64,000 bases of DNA from CALMEC01 sp031366605 (GTDB lineage Bacteria > Actinomycetota > Thermoleophilia > Miltoncostaeales > Miltoncostaeaceae): positions 62,001-126,000 of the forward strand of contig JANLOO010000023.1 in assembly GCA_031366605.1 (NCBI GenBank), read 5' to 3'. Below the pieces are notes generated by a model. It did not search any database. It was not told where the DNA came from and saw nothing but the letters and a program-made list of their open reading frames with translations. Numbering within the stretch: position 1 is the stretch's first letter; every line of letters begins with the position of its first letter. This document shows positions 36,097 to 44,932 of this stretch, piece by piece. A program made the position numbers and the translations under genes.

Positions 36097-36177
36097 CACA
36101 ACCGTTGACGGGCTGATCGCGGTCGCAAACTGCGAAGGCTCCGCTCAGTGGGGGTCAGGCGGCGGGATCAATGCGAG

Positions 36178-36183
36178 TAAGCT
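36178..36183 (+). promoter_or_regulatory. Candidate -10 of uvrA (leaderless)
   Basis: TAAGCT ends 6 bases before GTG 36190. Confidence 0.5.
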
Positions 36184-36189
36184 AGGTGG

Positions 36190-39060
36190 GTGGCGAGCTC
36201 TCCCTCAGGTGTCATCCGCGTCATGGGCGCCCGTGAGCACAACCTCAAGGATGTCTCGATCGAGATCCCGCGCAACGCCCTCGTGGTCATCACGGGACTC
36301 TCGGGCAGTGGGAAATCGAGCCTCGCGTTCGACACGTTGTACGCCGAGGGGCAGCGGCGGTACGTCGAGAGCCTGTCGTCCTACGCCCGCCAGTTCCTCG
36401 GGCAGATGGACAAGCCGGATGTCGACACGATCGAGGGTCTGTCGCCCGCGATCTCGATCGATCAGAAGACGACGAGCCGCAACCCACGTTCGACCGTCGC
36501 CACCGCGACCGAGATATACGACTACCTGCGTCTCCTCTTTGCCAGGGTGGGGGAACCGCACTGCCCGACGTGTGGCAAACCGATCACTGGGCAGAGCGTC
36601 GAGCAGATCGCCGACCGGGTGCTGGAGTTGGAGGAGGGCATTCGCTTCCAAGTCCTGGCGCCGCTCGTGCGCGGCCGTAAGGGTGAGCACCGCGATGTGC
36701 TCGACCACATCAAGAATGAGGGCTTCGCGCGCGTCGCGGTCGATGGTGAGACCTACCTGATCGACGAGGCCCCGCCACTCGACAAGAAACGCAATCACAC
36801 GATCGAGGTCGTGGTCGACCGGCTCGTGATGAAACAGGATCTTCGGCGACGACTGCACGAGAGCCTCGAGACCGCGGTCAATCTGGCCGACGGGTTGGTG
36901 CGCATCGAGGAGGTGGGGGGCGAGGCGCGCTCCTGGATGTATTCGGAGCGTTTCGCGTGTACCGAACACGGCGCGTCGCTTGCGGAGCTGGCGCCGCGGA
37001 CATTTTCGTTCAACTCGCCGCATGGCGCGTGCGAGGTCTGCACGGGCCTCGGCTTTACGCTCGAAGTCGATCCGGAGCTGGTGGTCGACCCCGAGCGGAC
37101 CTTGCGAGGCGGCGCGCTGTTGCCGTGGTCGGACCGCACTACGGACTACTACGAGTTGTTGCTCGAGGCCGTTGGCGACGAACATGAGATCGACCTGGAC
37201 ATGCCGTTCGGCCGGCTCCCCGAAGACCACCAGGACCTGGTCGTCAACGGTCCCGGCGGACGTGGTGAGCGGGTGCAGATCGGCAAGCGGCGCAAGCGCC
37301 GTCGCGGGGGCTACACCTCGGGGCTGACGTGGTTTGAAGGGCTCATCCCGCAGCTTCGCCGCCAGTACCGTACGACCGGCTCGCCGCAGATTCGTGAGCG
37401 CATCGAGCAGTTCATGTCGCTGGTGCCGTGTCAGGGCTGCGGCGGGGCACGGCTTCGCCCCGAGGTGCTGGCCGTGACCGTCGGCGACAACTCCATCTCC
37501 CAACTCTGCGAGCTGTCGGTGTCGGACGCGCTGCGATTCTTCGACACGGTGCGCCTGACCGAGACACAAGCGTTCATCGCCCAGCGTGTCATCCAGGAAG
37601 TCACGGAGCGCCTGCGATTTCTCGAGGCCGTTGGTGTTGGATATCTCACGCTCGCGCGCGCGGCCGGCACGTTGTCCGGCGGCGAGGCTCAGCGGATTCG
37701 TTTGGCCACGCAGATCGGCGCTGGGCTGGTGGGTGTGCTCTACATCCTTGACGAGCCCTCCATCGGTCTGCATCAGCGCGACAACCGCAAGCTGACCGCG
37801 ACGCTCGAGCGCCTGCGCGATCTGGGCAACACGGTCATCGTCGTCGAGCATGACGAGGACATGATGCGCAGCGCCGACCACGTCATTGACATGGGCCCCG
37901 GGGCCGGTGAACACGGTGGCTACGTCGTCGCCGAGGGTTCGGTCGAGGACGTCGAGGCCAGCCCGGAGTCGGTGACCGGGGCGTTCCTGTCGGGGCGCCG
38001 TCGCATCGAGCCGCCCAAGAAGCGCCGCCGGCCGGCCGGGTGGCTCACCGTCACGGGCGCGCGTGAACACAACCTGCAAGAGATCGACGTGGCATTCCCG
38101 GTCGGGGCGTTGACCTGCGTCACGGGCGTCTCAGGATCGGGTAAGAGCACGCTGGTCAACGAGATCGTCCTCAAAGCCCTGTCGAGTCGTCTCAACCGCA
38201 AGCCCCAACGACCGGGGCGGCACACGTCGATCGAGGGGCTGGAGCATTTCGACAAGGTCATCGCGATCGACCAGTCGCCCATCGGTCGTACGCCACGCTC
38301 CAACCCGGCCACCTACACCGGCTTGTTCGACCTGGTTCGCGAGCTGTTCAGCAAGACGCAGGATTCGCGCTCACGCGGCTACGCCCCCGGACGGTTCAGC
38401 TTCAACGTCAAAGGTGGGCGCTGCGAGGCGTGCAAGGGCGACGGCACGATCACGATCGAAATGCACTTCTTGCCCGACGTCTACGTGCCGTGTGAGGTTT
38501 GCCACGGCAAGCGCTACAACCGCGAGACGCTCGCTGTCTACTACAAGGGCAAGAACATCCACGATGTGCTCCAGATGAGTATCGAAGAGGCATTGGGGTT
38601 CTTCGGGCCCGTGCCGCGCATCGCCCGACGGCTGCAGACGTTGCACGACGTGGGCCTTGACTACATGCGTCTGGGGCAGCCGGCGACCACGCTGTCGGGC
38701 GGTGAGGCGCAACGCGTCAAGCTGGCCACGGAGCTCTCCAAGATCGCAACCGGCCGGACGCTCTACGTGTTGGACGAGCCGACGACAGGGCTGCACTTCG
38801 CCGATATCGAGAAGCTGCTCGAGGTCCTGCAGCGTCTGGCCGACCAGGGCAACACGGTCCTCGTCATCGAGCACAACCTGGACGTCATCAAGTGCGCCGA
38901 CTGGATCGTCGACCTGGGCCCCGAGGGCGGTGCAGGCGGCGGTCAGGTCATCGCTCTCGGAACGCCCGAAGACGTCGCCGAGACCGAAGGCTCCCACACC
39001 GGCGAGTACCTGCGCGGGTTGGTCAACCCGGCCAAGGGGCGGCGCAAAGCCGCAGCGTAG
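36190..39060 (+). CDS. uvrA: Excinuclease ABC subunit A
   Basis: 956 residues from GTG 36190. UvrA dimers find bulky DNA lesions and load UvrB. Two ABC ATPase halves: first Walker A GLSGSGKSSLAF with the zinc module CPTCGKP, signature LSGGEAQRIRLA and LDEPSIGLHQRD; second Walker A GVSGSGKSTLVN, the second zinc module CEACKGDG...CEVCHGKR, and the signature LSGGEAQRVKLA with LDEPTTGLHF. Length and motif order are normal. The gene stands alone, 5.5 kb downstream of uvrB. A weak C5/G5 inverted repeat follows at 39071-39091. Confidence 0.97.
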   Translation: MASSPSGVIRVMGAREHNLKDVSIEIPRNALVVITGLSGSGKSSLAFDTLYAEGQRRYVESLSSYARQFLGQMDKPDVDTIEGLSPAISIDQKTTSRNPRSTVATATEIYDYLRLLFARVGEPHCPTCGKPITGQSVEQIADRVLELEEGIRFQVLAPLVRGRKGEHRDVLDHIKNEGFARVAVDGETYLIDEAPPLDKKRNHTIEVVVDRLVMKQDLRRRLHESLETAVNLADGLVRIEEVGGEARSWMYSERFACTEHGASLAELAPRTFSFNSPHGACEVCTGLGFTLEVDPELVVDPERTLRGGALLPWSDRTTDYYELLLEAVGDEHEIDLDMPFGRLPEDHQDLVVNGPGGRGERVQIGKRRKRRRGGYTSGLTWFEGLIPQLRRQYRTTGSPQIRERIEQFMSLVPCQGCGGARLRPEVLAVTVGDNSISQLCELSVSDALRFFDTVRLTETQAFIAQRVIQEVTERLRFLEAVGVGYLTLARAAGTLSGGEAQRIRLATQIGAGLVGVLYILDEPSIGLHQRDNRKLTATLERLRDLGNTVIVVEHDEDMMRSADHVIDMGPGAGEHGGYVVAEGSVEDVEASPESVTGAFLSGRRRIEPPKKRRRPAGWLTVTGAREHNLQEIDVAFPVGALTCVTGVSGSGKSTLVNEIVLKALSSRLNRKPQRPGRHTSIEGLEHFDKVIAIDQSPIGRTPRSNPATYTGLFDLVRELFSKTQDSRSRGYAPGRFSFNVKGGRCEACKGDGTITIEMHFLPDVYVPCEVCHGKRYNRETLAVYYKGKNIHDVLQMSIEEALGFFGPVPRIARRLQTLHDVGLDYMRLGQPATTLSGGEAQRVKLATELSKIATGRTLYVLDEPTTGLHFADIEKLLEVLQRLADQGNTVLVIEHNLDVIKCADWIVDLGPEGGAGGGQVIALGTPEDVAETEGSHTGEYLRGLVNPAKGRRKAAA

Positions 39061-39109
39061 GTCGCAGGATCCCCTCCGTAGGTCTCAGGGGTCGCGAACT
39101 GGCCGTGAA

Positions 39110-39829
39110 TCAGGTCAGCGAGACGATGTCGCGGACGAGATCGATCGTCGCGACGACGATGACGAGTCCGGCGAGGATGGGAAGCGCGAAACGGATGACG
39201 ACCGTCAACATCCGCCCACCGCGATGACGGGTGCCGACGAACCACAGCCCGGCGACGGCTGCTGCGACGCCGACCGCCGGCAGCGCGAGAACGCCGATCG
39301 CAGGGATTGCCACCGTTCGGGGCCTGCGCGTCGGCGGCATCGGTGACCAGCGCTCGATCAACATGGCCGTGGCCAGGCCACCGACCGCCGGCAGCGCGAT
39401 GAACCCTCCGATTGCAAGCGGTGTCGGCGTCAAAAGGGTGAAGTCGACCCCGCCCTGGTGGATGATCACCGCGCCCCCCAGGGTCCCGCAGAGCGTTGTC
39501 CACAGACCGACACGGGTGGATCGCCCGGAGATGGCGGTACGGAGGCAGGCGTACCCGAGCCCTCCCAGGGCTCCGACGAGCCCGGTGATGACGAGCAGGG
39601 TAAACGTCTCGCGCGTCACCTGTCCGATCGTGAAGCCGTCATCGCTGGTGACTCCGAGGACGACATCGGGGGACGTGCGGCGCAGAAGGAACATCAGAAG
39701 CCGCCCAAGTGGACCGACGATCAGGTATCCGACCAAAGTTCCGGCGCCGAGGCCGACACCCACCAACCAGCCGATGTCGCGCATGTCCTCACGCCATGGA
39801 CGTGAGATCGGCCAGCTGAGGGATTCCAT
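39110..39829 (-). CDS. Multi-pass membrane protein, function unknown
   Basis: 239 residues from ATG 39829, 6 bases after TATCGT; an internal ATG at 39784 with a GAGG close by is an alternative. Five or six hydrophobic segments are visible, with a soluble insert (SPDVVLGVTSDDGFTIGQVT) after the first. The last helix is followed directly by the C-terminus IVVATIDLVRDIVSLT. No transporter or enzyme motif is recognised. The MMPL exporter gene lies 62 bases upstream on the same strand, so co-function in the envelope is possible. Confidence 0.72.
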   Translation of the reverse strand: MESLSWPISRPWREDMRDIGWLVGVGLGAGTLVGYLIVGPLGRLLMFLLRRTSPDVVLGVTSDDGFTIGQVTRETFTLLVITGLVGALGGLGYACLRTAISGRSTRVGLWTTLCGTLGGAVIIHQGGVDFTLLTPTPLAIGGFIALPAVGGLATAMLIERWSPMPPTRRPRTVAIPAIGVLALPAVGVAAAVAGLWFVGTRHRGGRMLTVVIRFALPILAGLVIVVATIDLVRDIVSLT

Positions 39830-39835
39830 GGGCGC

Positions 39836-39841
39836 ACGATA
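39836..39841 (-). promoter_or_regulatory. Candidate -10 of the membrane-protein gene (leaderless)
   Basis: TATCGT on the minus strand, 6 bases before ATG 39829. Confidence 0.45.
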
Positions 39842-39891
39842 GGCGATGAGTGACGCGGTCGGCAAGCGCCGGCCAGGTACCCGTGACGCGC

Positions 39892-42084
39892 TCACAGTGA
39901 GCCGTGCGACTCCTCGGAATGTGGTCTCGGCAGGATGCGATCGAGCCACCGGGGCAACCACCAATTCCACTTGCCTGCAACGCACATGAATGCCGGGACC
40001 AGGATGACGCGCACGATCGTGGCGTCAAGAAATACCGCCACCGCCAGTCCGAGCGACGATTCCTTGATCGGGATCAGGCGGTTGAGCAAGAACGACAGGA
40101 ACACGACGATCATGATCGCAGCGGCCGCCGTGATGACCCCGCCGCTGCGGGCGAGGCCCCACGCCACCGCCGCGCGATCGTCGCCGTGTTGGTCGTAGTG
40201 CTCGCGGACGCGGGTCAACAGGAACACCTCGTAGTCCATCGAGAGCCCGAACAGGATCGAGAACAAGAACGGTGGTACCCACGAGGTGACGTGGCCCAGG
40301 TTCTGGAATCCCAACACCCCGTCACCCCATCCCCATTGGAACGCCATGACCAGCACCCCATAGGCCGCCACGACCGACAGCAACGTCATGATCACCGCCT
40401 TGAGCGGCAGCAGGATCGACCGGAACAGGATCACCAGCACGATGAACGTCAGCAGCATGACCAGCGCGACTACGCGCGGCAGGTTGTGCGCGACCGTGTC
40501 GTTGAAGTCGCGGTTCTGGCTTGCGGCGCCGCCGATCAACACCCGCGCGTTGCCAAGCGAGGGGGTCGACGGCACGATCTGCCGTTCGATCCTGGCCACC
40601 AGATCTTGGGCCTGGGCGGTGTCCTCGCCGAAGGCCGGAATGACATCGATGAGCTGGGCGGTTCCGTCGTCGGCGACCTTGGGTGTGCGCACGATCGTCA
40701 CCGCGGGGTCGCGGCGGATCGCGGTGACGAGCGCATCAACGCCTGCCTGCGCCGGCGCGCCACGGCCTCCGTCGACGACGATGCGAAGTTGGGCCAGCGC
40801 GCCCGGTCCCAACTCGCGCGCCACGGCATCCGACGCGCGAATGGACGGAGCGTTGCGGGGCAGCGAGGTCGCGCCACTCGAGCCGAGGTCCAGCCAGATG
40901 ACGGGGACTGCAAGTCCGAGTAACAGTGATGTCGAGCCGACGAGATACGGCCATGGTCGGCGCATCACCCGCTCGGCCCATCGCGCCCATCGTGTCTGTT
41001 CGACCGGTCCATCGCGGAATGTCGGCGGTCGAAGGCGCGCTCCCACGTTCCATTTCGTGACGCGGGTTCCGAGCACGGCGAGGATGGCGGGAATCAACGT
41101 CAGTCCTGTCGCCATGGCCGCCGTGACGACGGCGATCGACCCGATCGCGAAGCCGGTGAAGATCGGTACGCCCACGGCGAACATCCCGGCGAGCGCGACC
41201 ACCACGGTGATGCCGCTGAAGAAGATCGCGCGCCCGGAGGTCTGCATTGTCGTGGCGAGTGCGTCCGGGATCGCGCGCCCCGCTTGGAGTTCCTCCGTGA
41301 ATCGGCGCACAAGAAACAGGGAGTAGTCGAGCCCGACACCGATCCCCACCAGCGGCACGATGTTCTGCACGTAGATCGACAGGTCGGCGCCACGGGCGAC
41401 GAAGTACAGTGCCCCCAGCGTCACGATGAGCGCGGCAGACGTCGTGATGATCGGCAAGCCGGCCGCGATGAGGGATCCCAGGACCACCAGCAGGATCAGC
41501 AGGACGATCGGCAGCTGGATCAGCTCCGACTTGCGTAGATCGGTCTGGTTGACGTTGTCGAAGTCGGCAAAGACGGCAGGCCCGCCGGTCAGCTCGACGC
41601 GCACCTTGGGCGTCGCTTCGGCACGAGCGGCCGCGATGACGCGGTCGGACTCTTTGAGCGCCTCGTCCAACCCGGCGCGGATGCCCGCCACGAGGAACAC
41701 GGTGCGCCCATCGCGCCCTGTCAACGGCTCGCTGACCTTGCCCACGAGCGGGTCGGTCGAGAGCGCCGCGCGCACATGTCGTGCGGTGGCGGTGAGCGCG
41801 TCGACGTCATGGATCCCGCTGTTGAGGGTCACCACCGTCGTCAACGTCGTGGGGAAGTCCGCGCTGAAGCGATTCAGGATCGTGATGCGGGCCTGCTCGG
41901 AGGTCGATCCCGCGATCTCGAAACCACCGGGGGTCAGCTCGTCGGCGAGCCGGGGGGCGAGCACGCCGAACGCGACCAGTACGGCGAGCCACGCCCCGAT
42001 GATCCACCACGGTTTGCGTGCGCAGAACCTGCCCAGGCCCGCGAAGACGCCCCGGAACGCGGAATCGGTTGGGGCGGAGGCCAC
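39892..42084 (-). CDS. MMPL-family RND transporter
   Basis: 730 residues from GTG 42084, 6 bases after TATCGT; the ATG at 42150 would add 22 residues that look untranslated. Classic MMPL topology: one N-terminal helix (PWWIIGAWLAVLVAFGVL), a large periplasmic domain, five or six helices including the GVGLDYSLFLVRRFTEEL signature, then the same arrangement repeated, with the second-half signature FGLSMDYEVFLLTRVREHYD. These proteins export lipids, siderophores or hydrophobic compounds using proton motive force. Substrate unknown. It is divergent from the tryptophanase-family gene. Confidence 0.93.
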   Translation of the reverse strand: MASAPTDSAFRGVFAGLGRFCARKPWWIIGAWLAVLVAFGVLAPRLADELTPGGFEIAGSTSEQARITILNRFSADFPTTLTTVVTLNSGIHDVDALTATARHVRAALSTDPLVGKVSEPLTGRDGRTVFLVAGIRAGLDEALKESDRVIAAARAEATPKVRVELTGGPAVFADFDNVNQTDLRKSELIQLPIVLLILLVVLGSLIAAGLPIITTSAALIVTLGALYFVARGADLSIYVQNIVPLVGIGVGLDYSLFLVRRFTEELQAGRAIPDALATTMQTSGRAIFFSGITVVVALAGMFAVGVPIFTGFAIGSIAVVTAAMATGLTLIPAILAVLGTRVTKWNVGARLRPPTFRDGPVEQTRWARWAERVMRRPWPYLVGSTSLLLGLAVPVIWLDLGSSGATSLPRNAPSIRASDAVARELGPGALAQLRIVVDGGRGAPAQAGVDALVTAIRRDPAVTIVRTPKVADDGTAQLIDVIPAFGEDTAQAQDLVARIERQIVPSTPSLGNARVLIGGAASQNRDFNDTVAHNLPRVVALVMLLTFIVLVILFRSILLPLKAVIMTLLSVVAAYGVLVMAFQWGWGDGVLGFQNLGHVTSWVPPFLFSILFGLSMDYEVFLLTRVREHYDQHGDDRAAVAWGLARSGGVITAAAAIMIVVFLSFLLNRLIPIKESSLGLAVAVFLDATIVRVILVPAFMCVAGKWNWWLPRWLDRILPRPHSEESHGSL

Positions 42085-42090
42085 CGCGAG

Positions 42091-42096
42091 ACGATA
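42091..42096 (-). promoter_or_regulatory. Candidate -10 of the MMPL gene (leaderless)
   Basis: TATCGT on the minus strand, 6 bases before GTG 42084. Confidence 0.5.
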
Positions 42097-42161
42097 CCCC
42101 GACGCGGCACAGGTCGTACGAGGGGTGAGCGGCGCGACGGCCTGTGACATCGTGTCATTCG

Positions 42162-43550
42162 ATGGACCGCTGGCAGACGATCATCGAGCCGTTTCGCATC
42201 CACTCGGTGGAGCCGATTCGCATGACCACGCCACAGCAGCGCGAGCGGTGTCTGGTCAAGGCCGGGTACAACCTCTTTGCGCTGCGGTCGCAGGACGTGA
42301 TCATCGACCTGCTCACCGACTCGGGCACGGGTGCGATGTCCGCCGAGCAGTGGGCGGGTATTCAACGCGGCGATGAGAGTTACGCGGGGTCGCCGTCGTT
42401 CGAACGTTTCCGGGCGGCGGTGCACGAGCTCTTCCCGTTCACGCACATCATCCCGACCCACCAGGGGCGGGCCGCCGAGAAGATCCTGTTCAGCGTCATC
42501 GGCGGAGCCGGCAAGACGATTCCCAACAACACGCACTTCGATACGACGCGGGCCAACGTGGAGGCGACGGGCGCAATGGCCGTGGACCTCGTCATCCCGG
42601 AAGGGCTGGTGCCCTCGTCCGACCACCCGTTCAAGGGCAACATGGACCTGGACGCGCTCGATCGGTTGGTCACGGAGCGCGGCGCGGTCAACGTGCCGTG
42701 TGTCGTCGTGACGATCACGAACAACTCGGGCGGGGGACAGCCGGTCAGCATGGAGAACCTGCGCGGTGTGCGCGAGGTGTGCGATCGCCATGGGTTGCCG
42801 CTGTTCCTGGACGGATGCCGGTTTGCCGAGAACGCGTGGTTCATCAAACAGCGTGAGCCCGGGTATGCGGACATGGCGATCCCGGACATCGTTCGTCAGA
42901 TGGCCGCCCTGGCGGACGGCATGACGATGTCGGCCAAGAAGGATGGGCTTGCGAACATCGGCGGTTGGCTGGCCTGCAACGATGATGCACTCGCCGAGTC
43001 GGCTCGGACGCTGCTGATCCTGACGGAAGGGTTCCCGACCTACGGAGGGCTTGCGGGCCGTGACCTGGAGGCCATCGCACAGGGCCTGCGCGAGGTCGTC
43101 GACGAGGAGTACCTGCGCTATCGCACGCGGTCCACGGCGTACCTCGGCGAGGCGATTGCGGCGGCCGGAGTGCCGGTCGTCACACCGATCGGCGGGCATG
43201 CCGTCTACATCGATGCCCGGGCGTTTCTGCCGCACATCCCGCCACTCGAATACCCGGGCCAGGCACTGGTGGTCGCCCTGTATCGCGCCGGCGGCATCCG
43301 CGGATGCGAGATCGGCACGGTCATGTTCGGTCGTCGGCCCGACGGCACCGAGATCCCGGCGGCGATGGACTTGGTACGACTCGCTGTTCCTCGCAGGACC
43401 TACACACAAAGCCACGTCGACTACGTCATCGAGGTGATGCGCCATGTGGCTGCGGGCAAGGACGCGCTGCGGGGACTGCGCATCGTCGCCGAGGCCCGGC
43501 AGCTGCGCCACTTCACCGCCCGGTTCGAAGAGAGCGGGACAGGCGGCTGA
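42162..43550 (+). CDS. tnaA: Tryptophanase / tyrosine phenol-lyase family beta-eliminating lyase
   Basis: 462 residues from ATG 42162. A PLP enzyme that splits tryptophan to indole (or tyrosine to phenol), pyruvate and ammonia. The family start EPFRIHSVEPIRMTT, DLLTDSGTGAMS, PTHQGRAAEKILF and TITNNSGGGQPVS are present, and the PLP lysine lies in MTMSAKKDGLANIGGWL. The residues after the lysine (NIGG) are closer to tyrosine phenol-lyase, those before it (SAKKD) to tryptophanase, so the substrate should be treated as open. There is no TnaC-like leader upstream and no permease gene beside it. Confidence 0.88.
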   Translation: MDRWQTIIEPFRIHSVEPIRMTTPQQRERCLVKAGYNLFALRSQDVIIDLLTDSGTGAMSAEQWAGIQRGDESYAGSPSFERFRAAVHELFPFTHIIPTHQGRAAEKILFSVIGGAGKTIPNNTHFDTTRANVEATGAMAVDLVIPEGLVPSSDHPFKGNMDLDALDRLVTERGAVNVPCVVVTITNNSGGGQPVSMENLRGVREVCDRHGLPLFLDGCRFAENAWFIKQREPGYADMAIPDIVRQMAALADGMTMSAKKDGLANIGGWLACNDDALAESARTLLILTEGFPTYGGLAGRDLEAIAQGLREVVDEEYLRYRTRSTAYLGEAIAAAGVPVVTPIGGHAVYIDARAFLPHIPPLEYPGQALVVALYRAGGIRGCEIGTVMFGRRPDGTEIPAAMDLVRLAVPRRTYTQSHVDYVIEVMRHVAAGKDALRGLRIVAEARQLRHFTARFEESGTGG

Positions 43551-43557
43551 CGCCACG

Positions 43558-43563
43558 TACGAT
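43558..43563 (+). promoter_or_regulatory. Candidate -10 of the M20 peptidase gene (leaderless)
   Basis: TACGAT ends 7 bases before ATG 43571. Confidence 0.55.
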
Positions 43564-43570
43564 TGGGCGT

Positions 43571-44890
43571 ATGAACACTGATGAGATGGACCGGCTCTTC
43601 GCCCTGCTGCGGATTCCCAGCGTCGGGGCGTTGCCCGAACATGACGCCGACATGGCGGTCGCCGCCGAGATGATGGTCGGCGAGATCCGCCGGGCAGGTG
43701 GGATCGCGACGATCGAACGCACCACGGGGCACCCCTTCGTCGTGGGCGAGGTACCGCCAAGCGACGGCCGCCCCAATCCGACCCGGGTGTTGATCTACGG
43801 GCACTACGACGTGCAGCCGGTCGGCGACCTGGGGCGTTGGGAGAGCCCGCCGTTCGAGCCGACGATTCGGGGTGAGCACCTGTATGCCCGCGGCGCCAGC
43901 GACGACAAGGGCAATGTATTCCAGGTGCTGGTCGGGGTGCAGCGGTTGGCGGCCGGAGGGCGTCTTCCCGTGCACGTCACGTTCCTGATCGACGGGGAAG
44001 AGGAGACGAGCGGGGAGTCCGTGATCGACTGGGTCAACGGACTCGACGATCCCCACGACATCGCAATCATCTGGGACGGGGGAATGGTCGCGCGGGATCA
44101 GCCGGCCGTCGAGACCGGCGTACGAGGGCTCTGTTACCGCAAGGTCACCGTGACGACCGGCACGCTCGACGGCCACAGTGGGATCTACGGCGGGGCTGCG
44201 ATGAACGCCGTCCACGTCCTGACCCGCGTGCTCGCCGCGGTCCAACCGGTCGACGGCCGCCTGCCCGACGCGCTGTACGAGGGGGTCGGGCCGGTCTCGG
44301 CAGCCGAGCGCGAGGCCTGGACGCGAATGCCCGCCGGTGCGCAAATGCTGGCCGAAGCCGGGCTCGTACCGGCCGACGCGCGGGCCGGGGCTGAGTTCGC
44401 CGAGCGGACGCTCGCCTCGCCGTCGGTGGACGTCCATGCGATCTGGAGTGGGGACGCCGATGCGGTCAAGACGGTGATCCCGACGGTGGCGAGCGCGATG
44501 GTCTCGATCCGGCTCGCTCCCGGGCAGGAGCCCGCGGTCGTGGGCGCGACATTCGAACGCCTGTTGCGTCAGGCCGCCCCCGAGGGGGCGACGGTTGCCG
44601 TCGAACACCGCGGCGATGCCGATCCCGGGCTGATGGATCCCGATCACCCGGTCATGCAGACGGCGATGGCCGCGATCGCGGAGGCCACCGGGCAGCCTGT
44701 TCTGCCGGTGCGAAGCGGCGGCACGCTGCCGATCTTCGCGTCCATGGTTCGCACGGGAATGCCCACGATCCTGACCGGGTTTGCGTTGCCGGACGACGCG
44801 ATCCATTCGCCCAACGAGCGCATGTTGGTCGCCAACCTGGGGACGGGTGTCCGTGCGGCGATGGCGATGCTGGAGGCCTTTGGGCGGTAG
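43571..44890 (+). CDS. M20-family metallodipeptidase
   Basis: 439 residues. Two-zinc exopeptidase of the M20/dapE-carnosinase type: YGHYDVQPVG (first His, Asp), ARGASDDKGN (bridging Asp), LIDGEEETSGE (catalytic and metal Glu), the dimerisation lid from about residue 190 (GTLDGHSGIYGG) and the final metal His in DDAIHSPNE. It hydrolyses dipeptides or N-acyl amino acids in the cytosol. It follows the lyase gene after 20 bases but has its own apparent promoter. Its TAG stop forms part of the -10 of fumC. Confidence 0.93.
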   Translation: MNTDEMDRLFALLRIPSVGALPEHDADMAVAAEMMVGEIRRAGGIATIERTTGHPFVVGEVPPSDGRPNPTRVLIYGHYDVQPVGDLGRWESPPFEPTIRGEHLYARGASDDKGNVFQVLVGVQRLAAGGRLPVHVTFLIDGEEETSGESVIDWVNGLDDPHDIAIIWDGGMVARDQPAVETGVRGLCYRKVTVTTGTLDGHSGIYGGAAMNAVHVLTRVLAAVQPVDGRLPDALYEGVGPVSAAEREAWTRMPAGAQMLAEAGLVPADARAGAEFAERTLASPSVDVHAIWSGDADAVKTVIPTVASAMVSIRLAPGQEPAVVGATFERLLRQAAPEGATVAVEHRGDADPGLMDPDHPVMQTAMAAIAEATGQPVLPVRSGGTLPIFASMVRTGMPTILTGFALPDDAIHSPNERMLVANLGTGVRAAMAMLEAFGR

Positions 44891-44893
44891 GCT
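44888..44893 (+). promoter_or_regulatory. Candidate -10 of fumC overlapping the upstream stop
   Basis: TAGGCT begins with the TAG stop of the M20 peptidase gene. The fumC transcript would have a leader of about 33 bases. Confidence 0.45.
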
Positions 44894-44932
44894 CGTCGTT
44901 GTTGAATCGAGGACAACGAGGAGGCTGACGTA

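Noticed and set aside
36205..38079. A 624-codon frame opposite uvrA
   Set aside because: Mirror of the uvrA coding sequence, no recognisable domain.
39071..39091. CCCCT/AGGGG repeat after uvrA as terminator
   Set aside because: Only a 5-bp stem with an 11-base loop; too weak to call.
42150..42155. Possible -10 for the tryptophanase-family gene
   Set aside because: No TANNNT at the expected distance; left without a promoter call.
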